NCBI GenBank assembly: GCA_035384965.1 | Contig: DAOOJE010000015.1 | Location: forward strand, 1-64,000 | Length of the DNA stretch: 64,000 nucleotides | Direction: 5' to 3' | DNA from: JAAYVZ01 sp035384965 | GTDB taxonomy: Bacteria; Acidobacteriota; Thermoanaerobaculia; Thermoanaerobaculales; Thermoanaerobaculaceae | The notes under the pieces: generated by a model | The model's database searches: none | Seen by the model: only the letters and a program-made list of their open reading frames with translations | What the model was told of the DNA's origin: nothing | In this document: piece by piece, positions 57,826 to 64,000 of the stretch | Numbering within the stretch: position 1 is the first letter of the stretch | Layout of the letters: every line of letters starts with the position of its first letter | Position numbers and translations under genes: made by a program

Positions 57826-59871
57826 CTAGAACCTGTACCCGATACTCGCGCGCAGGTTACGGCCGGGCTCGAGGCGGAGGTTGAACGGCTCGGCGTACGC
57901 CTTGTCGGTGAAGTTCTCGACCGCCGCCTGCAGCACAAGCCCGGCCTCGAGCCGGTATCCCAGGCGCAGGTCGTACACCGCGAATCCAGGGGTCTTTTCG
58001 TACCCTGGCGCGACGCGATCGTTGCGCGCCACCAACCGCGCCGCCACCTCGCCCCAGAAGCGTGACTGCTCGTAGCGCACGCCCAGCCGCCCCTTGAGCG
58101 GCGCGATGAGCGGCAGCGGCTCGTCCGTCCGCTCGTCGGTGCCGCGGGCGTAGGCGACGCTGCCAAACGCCGTCCAGCGTGCGCTCAGTCCGGCCTGGAG
58201 ATCCAGCTCGGCGCCCTCGATGCGGGCGTTGCTCACGTTCTCGAACCGGGCGACGTCGATCGGCGGCTGCCCCGGCCGCGGGTTGGGGATCGTCCGGCCG
58301 GTGTACGAGAACGCGATGAAGTCCTTGACGGAGTTGCGGTAAGCCGTGAAACCGCCCGAGTAGCGGTCGTAGCGCACCTTGAACCCGAGCTCGGCGTTGA
58401 GCGAGGTCTCCGGGTCGAGGTCGGGGTTCTGCTCGATGTACGCGAGGTTGCCGGACACGAACCCGAAGTACGCGCGTTCCTGCAGGTTGGGAGCACGGAA
58501 CGCACGGCCCACCGAGGCGTTGAGCGCCACGTTGGGCGTTGCCTCGTAGCGGGCAGCGAGGCTGCCCGAGAGCGCCGACGCCGACTCGTCGAACGGCGCG
58601 CCGAGATAGCGCGGGTCCTGGTGGGACACGAAGGTGAAGCGGTCGCCGCGCGCCCCCACGACGAGCTTGAGCCGGTCAGACAGGCTCACCTCGTCCTGGA
58701 CGTACAGCCCCAGGCCCTCCTGCGTCGAGTCGGGAACCTGCACGTTGGTGCTGGTGCCGGTCGTGGTCCGGGTGAGCGCCCGATCGTGCAGGTCGTCCCG
58801 GTAGTAGTCGAGGCCGAACACCACGAGGTGCGTCCCCAGCGCGGCGGTGGCCTGCGCGGAGCCCCCGCGCGAGTCGATCTCGGACGTGGTGAGGCTCTTG
58901 CGGGGGCCGATGTCGAGCTTGCTTTCCTTCACCACGTTCTGGGCGTAGGCGGCGAGCGTGATCGTGCCGAGCCCCCACATCGGCCCGCTGTCGAACGTCA
59001 GGCCAACTTTGTCGCGGTCGAAGCGCGGGAACGAGATGTCGATGCCGGACGTCTGCGGGTCGTAGCCTGGAAACCCCACGTCGATCGTCCGGGTCACTTG
59101 CAGGTCAGCCTTGAGCACTGCCTGCTGACCGACCTGCACCCGCACGTTGCCTTCCGCGCTCTTCTGCGTCATCCCCGAGTTGGGCACGATCCCGCGGGGG
59201 CTCTCGTAGTCGTTGGCCTCGAAGTACGAGGTGCCGAGGTGGAACGTCACCCGCTTCCCCGCGCCGCCGAGGGTGGCCTTGCCGCGGTGCGACTTCGCGG
59301 CGCTGCCGAACTCGTAATCGACCCCTCCCGAAAGCCGGAACCCCGTGCTCGAGAACGCCTGCTGGCGCGTGATGATGTTGATGACGCCGCCGAGCGCGTC
59401 GGAGCCGTACTGCACCGAGGCCGGCCCCCGCACCACCTCGATGCGCTCCACCTGGGAAAGGTCCACGAGCCCCGGCTGGATGCCGGCGAACTGGGTCGAT
59501 TCGCGGCTGTTGTTGAGCCGCTGGCCGTCGACCAGGACCAGCACGCGGTTGGAGGACAGCCCCCGAATCACCGGCAGGCCGCGGAACGGACCTTCCCCGG
59601 CCACCTCGATCCCCGGCAGCTGCTTGAGCATGTCCATTATCTTTTCGGGCCTGGCGCGCTCCAAGTGCTCGGCGGAGACGACGTCGATCGGAACCGCGGT
59701 GGCGAACGTCGCCTGCTCGTAGCGCGAGGCGGTGACGACCAGTTCTTCCTTGAGGCGCGGCGCATCGGCCCCCGGTGTCTCCCCCTCCTGGGCTGCTGCC
59801 TGAGCGCTGGCAGGCTCTGCCGGGGCGTGGGCCGCGATCGCAATCACCAGGGCTGCAATCAGTGGTTCCAT
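57826..59871 (-). CDS. TonB-dependent outer-membrane receptor
   Basis: A 681-residue outer-membrane transporter. Signal peptide (about 1-25), TonB-box-like segment EELVVTASR, plug domain (about 55-160; PVIRGLSSNRVLVLVDG in part and RIEVVRGPASVQYGSDALGG in part) and a 22-stranded barrel ending in an aromatic C-terminus (ASIGYRF). The length fits siderophore, cobalamin or metal receptors; the ligand is not clear. ATG 59871 follows AGAGGGGGGAG. A near-perfect palindrome lies 26 bp upstream, suggesting repression by a ligand-sensing regulator. Confidence 0.93.
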   Translation of the reverse strand: MEPLIAALVIAIAAHAPAEPASAQAAAQEGETPGADAPRLKEELVVTASRYEQATFATAVPIDVVSAEHLERARPEKIMDMLKQLPGIEVAGEGPFRGLPVIRGLSSNRVLVLVDGQRLNNSRESTQFAGIQPGLVDLSQVERIEVVRGPASVQYGSDALGGVINIITRQQAFSSTGFRLSGGVDYEFGSAAKSHRGKATLGGAGKRVTFHLGTSYFEANDYESPRGIVPNSGMTQKSAEGNVRVQVGQQAVLKADLQVTRTIDVGFPGYDPQTSGIDISFPRFDRDKVGLTFDSGPMWGLGTITLAAYAQNVVKESKLDIGPRKSLTTSEIDSRGGSAQATAALGTHLVVFGLDYYRDDLHDRALTRTTTGTSTNVQVPDSTQEGLGLYVQDEVSLSDRLKLVVGARGDRFTFVSHQDPRYLGAPFDESASALSGSLAARYEATPNVALNASVGRAFRAPNLQERAYFGFVSGNLAYIEQNPDLDPETSLNAELGFKVRYDRYSGGFTAYRNSVKDFIAFSYTGRTIPNPRPGQPPIDVARFENVSNARIEGAELDLQAGLSARWTAFGSVAYARGTDERTDEPLPLIAPLKGRLGVRYEQSRFWGEVAARLVARNDRVAPGYEKTPGFAVYDLRLGYRLEAGLVLQAAVENFTDKAYAEPFNLRLEPGRNLRASIGYRF

Positions 59872-59896
59872 GAGTGTGCTCCCCCCTCTTGACGAG

Positions 59897-59923
59897 TTGC
59901 AGGATGTTTCAAACGACCTGCAA
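59897..59923 (-). promoter_or_regulatory. 27-bp palindromic operator upstream of TonB receptor
   Basis: Outer arms TTGCAGG (59897-59903) and CCTGCAA (59917-59923) enclose an inner palindrome GTTT-C-AAAC (59906-59914). Only the two dinucleotides between inner and outer arms break the symmetry. The outer arms are 20 bp centre to centre, two helical turns, as expected for a dimeric regulator. It is positioned between the receptor start and its likely promoter. Confidence 0.7.
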
Positions 59924-60095
59924 CGCAAAGCGATGATAGCACGCCACGTGTCGCTCCGTGCGCCAAGCTGGCCTCGCGTCGCCACCGAGTCTCGTCCGAC
60001 CTATGGCTATCGTGGCAGCGTGCTTGCTTGAAGCGCTCGGTTGTGTTTCGCAGCCCGCCGCCCGCCGGTGCGGGGGCCTCTTGTGGAGGTGCAGC

Positions 60096-61070
60096 TTGAT
60101 CGAAGTGCAGGGACTGACGAAGAGGTTTGTGGACAAGGACGCCGTGGCCGACGTCTCGTTCTTCGTTCCGGAGGGCGAAATCCTGGGCTTCCTGGGCCCC
60201 AACGGCGCCGGCAAGACGACGACGATGCGCATGATCACGGGGTACCTGCCACCGTCCGCCGGGAGCGTGCGCGTGGCCGGGATCGAGCTGGCGCGTGACC
60301 CGCTCGGGGTGCGGGCCAAGATCGGCTACCTGCCCGAGAACGTGGCGCTCTACCCCGAAATGCGAGTGGGCGAGTACCTCGCGTACCGGGCGGCGATCGA
60401 GGGTGTGCCGCGCGTGCACGCCAGGGCCCGCCTCGAGGAAGTGTGCGAGCGCACCATGATTGCCGACGTGCGGTCGCAAATCATCGGCACGCTCTCCAAG
60501 GGGTACCGGCAGCGCGTCGGGCTGGCTGCGGCGCTCATCCACAAGCCGCCGGTGCTCATCCTGGACGAGCCCACGGTCGGCCTCGACCCGCGCCAGATCG
60601 TCAAGATCCGCGAGCTCATCACCGAGCTTGGCCGGGATCACACGGTCATCCTCTCCACCCACATCCTGCCCGAGGTGGAGCAGATTTGCCGCCGGGTGCT
60701 GATCATCGACAACGGCAGGCTGGTCGCCGACGGCACACCCGAGCAGCTGCGGGCCGGACTGCAGGGCGCTGCCGAGCTGCGCGTGCAGCTTGAAGCGCCA
60801 GAGGACGACGCCCGCGCCGGGCTCGGCAGCCTGCCCGGCGTGGCCGAGGTCCAGGCCCTCGGCAACGGCCGCTTCTCGGTCGCCGTGGAGGGTGGGCTCG
60901 ACCTGCGCCGGGCGGTGTTCTCCCTCGCCGTGGAGCGCGGCTGGGTGCTGCTCGAGATGACCCAGACCACGCCCTCGCTCGAGGACGTCTTCTTGCGGCT
61001 CACGACGCGCGATGTCGCCGGCGAGACGCCGGCGGAGCCGGCGCCAGCGGAGGAGGTGGCCAATGCGTAA
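60096..61070 (+). CDS. ABC transporter ATP-binding protein (GldA-like)
   Basis: A 324-residue ATPase of an ABC-2-type system. Walker A GPNGAGKTT, signature LSKGYRQRVG, Walker B LILDEPTVGLDP and H-loop STHILPEVEQ are all present, with a C-terminal extension (about 225-324) like that of GldA/NosF-type proteins. A TTG start at 60096 is preferred: GGAGG lies 7 nt before it, and upstream in-frame ATGs would add a non-conserved Cys-rich stretch. It overlaps the permease gene by 8 bp and belongs to the four-gene unit that runs off the window. Confidence 0.9.
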   Translation: MIEVQGLTKRFVDKDAVADVSFFVPEGEILGFLGPNGAGKTTTMRMITGYLPPSAGSVRVAGIELARDPLGVRAKIGYLPENVALYPEMRVGEYLAYRAAIEGVPRVHARARLEEVCERTMIADVRSQIIGTLSKGYRQRVGLAAALIHKPPVLILDEPTVGLDPRQIVKIRELITELGRDHTVILSTHILPEVEQICRRVLIIDNGRLVADGTPEQLRAGLQGAAELRVQLEAPEDDARAGLGSLPGVAEVQALGNGRFSVAVEGGLDLRRAVFSLAVERGWVLLEMTQTTPSLEDVFLRLTTRDVAGETPAEPAPAEEVANA

Positions 61071-61803
61071 GACCTGGGCACTCATCTGGCGGGAGCTCAT
61101 CGCCTACTTTTCCTCGCCGCTCGCCTACGTGGTCATGACCGCGTTCCTGTTCGTCAACGGCTACGTCTTCTGGCTCATCATCGCCTATCTCAACGACCCC
61201 CGGACGCAAGCCATGGCGCCGCTCAAGCTTCTCTTCGGGGGCACGATCTTCTTCTGGCTCTATGTGCTGTTCGTGGTACCGGTGATCACCATGCGGCTGC
61301 TCGCCGAGGAGCGCCGCACCGGCACGCTCGAGGTGCTGCTCACCTCGCCCGTCTCGGAGACCCAGGTTGTGATCGCGAAGTTCCTGTCCTCCTTCGCCTT
61401 CTATGCCGTCTTGTGGCTACCCACCGTGGCGTACGTGGGGATCCTGGCTTCCCATTCGAAGCTGGACTGGGGTCCGGTGGCCGCCGGGTACTTGGGGATC
61501 GCGCTGCTGGGCAGCATGTTCCTCTCGATCGGGCTATTCACGTCGGCGCTGGTGCGCAACCAGATTCTCGCCGCCATTTTGGCCTTTGCCCTCCTCGTGG
61601 TGGTGTTCTCGCTCGGGCTCGTCGAGAACCTGGCGACCGGCGAGACGCTCAAGGGGGTGCTCGGTTACATGAACCTCTGGAACCACATGGACGACTACGC
61701 GCGCGGCATTCTCGACACCCGCCACGTGGCGTACAGCCTGAGCCTGACCGGGCTCTTTCTCTTCCTGGCCACCAAGGCGCTGGAAGCCAGCAAGGGCAGG
61801 TGA
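61063..61803 (+). CDS. ABC-2 type permease (GldF-like)
   Basis: A 246-residue integral-membrane protein with six predicted helices. The coupling region LLAEERRTGTLEVLLTSPVS (in part) lies between helices 2 and 3 and is the hallmark of ABC-2 permeases of the GldF/CcmB-like type. ATG 61063 overlaps the ATPase gene. With the following Gld-G-type protein it would form a membrane complex. In Bacteroidota this set serves gliding motility; in other phyla its substrate is unknown. Confidence 0.9.
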   Translation: MRKTWALIWRELIAYFSSPLAYVVMTAFLFVNGYVFWLIIAYLNDPRTQAMAPLKLLFGGTIFFWLYVLFVVPVITMRLLAEERRTGTLEVLLTSPVSETQVVIAKFLSSFAFYAVLWLPTVAYVGILASHSKLDWGPVAAGYLGIALLGSMFLSIGLFTSALVRNQILAAILAFALLVVVFSLGLVENLATGETLKGVLGYMNLWNHMDDYARGILDTRHVAYSLSLTGLFLFLATKALEASKGR

Positions 61804-61806
61804 ACC

Positions 61807-63240
61807 ATGCAGAAGGACAAGATCTACACCGCCTCCTCGACCGGCCTCGCTGTGCTCCTCGTGCTGGCGCTCGTGGGGATGCTCAACTACCTTGCGTACC
61901 GGCACTACGCACGGGCCGACTGGACGACCTCGAAGCTCTACTCACTGTCCGAGAAGTCAATCAACATCCTCAAGGACCTCAAGGACCCGGTCAAGGTGAT
62001 CGTGTTCATGACGCCCCAGACGCCGATGTTCACCGAGACCAAGGAGCTGCTCAACCGCTACCAGGCCGTCTCGAAGCAGGTCAGCGCCGAGTACATCGAC
62101 CCCGAGCGCGAGCCGCTGCGCACCCGCCAGCTCGCCCAGGAGTTCGGCGTCTCGGCGGCCAACACCGTGGTGTTCGTGGCCGGCGACCGCAAGAAGTACG
62201 TGACGGCCGACCAGCTCGCCGAGTATGACTACTCCGGCTTCCAGATGGGGCGGGCGCCCAGGATGAAGGCGTTCAAGGGCGAGGAGCAGTTCACCTCGGC
62301 GATCATGGGGGTCGTCAACCCAACGAGCCCCAAGGTGTGCTTCACGACCGGGCACGGCGAGCACGACCCCGAAGGGTTCGGCGAAGACGGGCTCTCGCAG
62401 GTCAAGGAGGCGCTCAAGCGCGACAACCTGACAGTCGAGAAGGTCAACCTCTTGTCGGGCTCGGTGCCCGAGGGCTGCAGCCTCCTGGTGGTGGCCGGGC
62501 CGCGCGCCACCTTCGCCGAGAGCGAGAAGACCGCGATCAAGAGCTACCTCGACGGCGGCGGGCGGGCGCTCGTGCTCCTCGACCCGGTGCTGGGGCCGCG
62601 CGCCGCCTCGTCGGGGCTCGAGGAGCTGCTCAAGGGCTACGGCGTACAGGTCAACAACGACCTCGTGGTCGATCCGGGGAGACGGCTGCCGTTTTTCGAC
62701 ATCTCGGCGGTGTACGTCACCGACTTCCGCTCCCACCCGGTGGTGGAGGGCATGCAGGGGCTCGCGGTGCTGCTGCCGGTGGCGCGCTCGGTGGCCACGG
62801 TGACCGCGCCCGGCGCCACGTCGACGGCCCTCCTCACCACGTCCGATGCGGGGTGGGGCGAGACCGACCTCGCCGCCATCCTCGCCCGCCGGCCCGTGGA
62901 CAAGGACGGGAAGGACACGCAGGCTCCGGTCCCGCTCGGGGTGGCGGCGCAGTCGGAGGCCGACCGGGACAACGGCTGGCGGCTCGTCGTCATCGGCAAC
63001 TCGGCGTTCATGATGAACGGCTACATCGCCAACGCCGGCAACCCGAACCTGGCGCTCAACGCGATCAACTGGCTGGTCAAGCGGGAGCAGGCGCTCGGCA
63101 TCGCCCCCCGCACCCCCGAGCAGGTCAACCTCTTCCTCAACGCGAGTCAAATGCGCAACATCATGCTGTTCTCGCTGGTCGGGCTGCCGGCGCTGGCCAT
63201 CGTCGCCGGAGTCGCGGTGTGGTGGCGCCGGCGCCGCTAG
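61807..63240 (+). CDS. GldG-like ABC-type uncharacterised transport auxiliary protein
   Basis: A 477-residue protein with one N-terminal transmembrane helix (about 14-32) and one at the C-terminus (about 452-472), separated by a large periplasmic region. The region has the family blocks DWTTSKLYSLSEKS, VKVIVFMTPQ, CFTTGHGEHD and LLVVAGPRA. It starts 3 bp after the permease gene. It pairs with GldA/GldF-like proteins, probably as a periplasmic cap or substrate-handling subunit. Confidence 0.9.
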   Translation: MQKDKIYTASSTGLAVLLVLALVGMLNYLAYRHYARADWTTSKLYSLSEKSINILKDLKDPVKVIVFMTPQTPMFTETKELLNRYQAVSKQVSAEYIDPEREPLRTRQLAQEFGVSAANTVVFVAGDRKKYVTADQLAEYDYSGFQMGRAPRMKAFKGEEQFTSAIMGVVNPTSPKVCFTTGHGEHDPEGFGEDGLSQVKEALKRDNLTVEKVNLLSGSVPEGCSLLVVAGPRATFAESEKTAIKSYLDGGGRALVLLDPVLGPRAASSGLEELLKGYGVQVNNDLVVDPGRRLPFFDISAVYVTDFRSHPVVEGMQGLAVLLPVARSVATVTAPGATSTALLTTSDAGWGETDLAAILARRPVDKDGKDTQAPVPLGVAAQSEADRDNGWRLVVIGNSAFMMNGYIANAGNPNLALNAINWLVKREQALGIAPRTPEQVNLFLNASQMRNIMLFSLVGLPALAIVAGVAVWWRRRR

Positions 63241-63250
63241 GGAGGGTGTC

Positions 63251-64000
63251 ATGCGCCTGCCTCGACTCATCCTGCTTGCCGCGGTCGTGCTCGGGCTCGG
63301 GGCGCTCATCGTCTTCTGGGAGCGCCACCAGCCCACCACCGACGAGGTCAAGGAGCGGGCCGACAAGCTCTTCCCCACCCTCGCGCAGGACAAGGCCCGC
63401 TCGATCGTGGTGCACAACCCCAACGGCGAGTTCGAGCTCGCCAAAGAGCTGGACCGCTGGGTGCTGCGCAAGCCACTGGCCGACGAGGCCAACCAGGGGG
63501 CGGTCACGAGCCTGCTCGGCACGCTCACCTCGCTCAAGGCCGAGCGCACACTCGAGGCCGCCGGCGTGAAGCTCGCCGACTACGGACTCGACGCACCGGC
63601 GCTGTCCGTCACCGTCGTCGACGACGCCGGGACCGCGCACGTGCTGAGGCTCGGCGCCGAGCTGCCGCTCGGCAGCCAGCGCGCCGCTCTCACCGATGGG
63701 ACGTCGGTGTACATCGTCAACAAGTGGGTTGCCAGCGACCTCGAGAAGGACCTCGCCGGGTGGCGTTCCGACCAGCTCGCGCAGGTTTACGCCAGCGACG
63801 TGGCGGCGCTCACCATCACTTACTCCGGGGTGCGAGTGGCGCTTGCTCACACCGGTAACGTCTGGGCGCTCACCGATCCGCTCACCGACCTCGCCGACCG
63901 CGAGCGGGCCGAGGGACTCGTCGCGGACCTCGGCTCGGCGCGCATCAAGGAGTTCGTGGATGCACCCGGACCGCTGCGCGAGTACGGGCTTGACCCCCAT
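63251..64000 (+). CDS. DUF4340-type protein, truncated by window end
   Basis: The first 250 residues of an open reading frame with no stop before 64000. An N-terminal transmembrane anchor (LPRLILLAAVVLGLGALIVFW, in part) is followed by a repeated beta-rich unit containing KLADYGLDAP and REYGLD motifs. These are typical of DUF4340 proteins, which very often follow gldG-like genes. ATG 63251 has GGAGGGTG upstream and lies 10 bp after the gldG-like stop. Likely a periplasm-facing partner of the ABC complex; function unknown. Confidence 0.85.
   Translation, partial: MRLPRLILLAAVVLGLGALIVFWERHQPTTDEVKERADKLFPTLAQDKARSIVVHNPNGEFELAKELDRWVLRKPLADEANQGAVTSLLGTLTSLKAERTLEAAGVKLADYGLDAPALSVTVVDDAGTAHVLRLGAELPLGSQRAALTDGTSVYIVNKWVASDLEKDLAGWRSDQLAQVYASDVAALTITYSGVRVALAHTGNVWALTDPLTDLADRERAEGLVADLGSARIKEFVDAPGPLREYGLDPH

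Noticed and set aside
58621..59892. A 423-codon plus-strand frame opposite the TonB receptor
   Set aside because: His/Arg-rich antisense translation with no recognisable domain.

Overview
This is a high-GC (by eye about 70%) bacterial draft scaffold with one 100-N gap at 32792-32891. A TonB-dependent receptor, a lipid-A-type acyltransferase, TPR and bactofilin proteins and sec/Tat exoenzymes point to a diderm. The homodimeric pyruvate dehydrogenase E1, the zapA-6S RNA-rny order, the MXAN_5187-like protein, SelA and the [FeFe]-hydrogenase maturases would fit Acidobacteriota (Thermoanaerobaculia/Holophagae-like) or a related deep lineage. That placement is inference; no rRNA gene is present to confirm it.

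Layout. 0-3.6 kb: Tat-exported amidase, a PAS-GGDEF protein and a small secreted protein. 3.7-9.8 kb: an exopolysaccharide operon of four GT4-type glycosyltransferases and a polyprenyl-phosphate sugar transferase, joined by overlapping stop/start codons. 9.9-11.5 kb: a stand-alone trpB2 behind a complete Trp leader-peptide attenuator. 11.6-14.3 kb: aceE. 14.4-22.7 kb: a large S8 protease with duplicated C-terminal modules, then cysK-cysE, a thiamine pyrophosphokinase and a broken LpxL-like acyltransferase. 22.7-26.4 kb: tRNA-Gln and a lower-GC accessory stretch holding a tiny secreted peptide ORF, a frameshifted carboxypeptidase-regulatory-domain protein and a decayed ISL3-like transposase. 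26.4-32 kb: glnS, a Tyr leader-peptide attenuator, aroF, tyrA-chorismate mutase and gltX. 32-33 kb: five tRNA genes and a repeat-flanked scaffold gap. 33-38.6 kb: nitroreductase, cyclophilin, MBL/beta-CASP protein, RNase Y, 6S RNA, ZapA, bactofilin and tRNA-Gly. 38.7-43.4 kb: tRNA(CAT)-tilS-hpt-ftsH-plsC. 43.3-50 kb: selA, two proteins of unknown role, ychF and a penicillin-acylase family enzyme. 50-54 kb: M43 and C69 peptidases. 52.8-57.7 kb: hydG - aspA remnant - YiiX-like hydrolase - hydF. 57.8-64 kb: a TonB receptor with a palindromic operator, divergent from a GldA/F/G-type ABC system ending in a truncated DUF4340-type gene.

The most interesting regulatory content is a pair of ribosome-mediated attenuators. 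In both, the leader ORF, antiterminator and terminator segments are placed as the mechanism requires: Trp for trpB2 and Tyr for aroF-tyrA. Both leader ORFs begin 7-9 nt after a TANNNT -10 box. The same spacing recurs before several ordinary genes, which suggests that leaderless or near-leaderless transcripts are common in this organism. Coordinates, motifs and pairings were read by hand. Family names rest on motif recognition, not on database searches.
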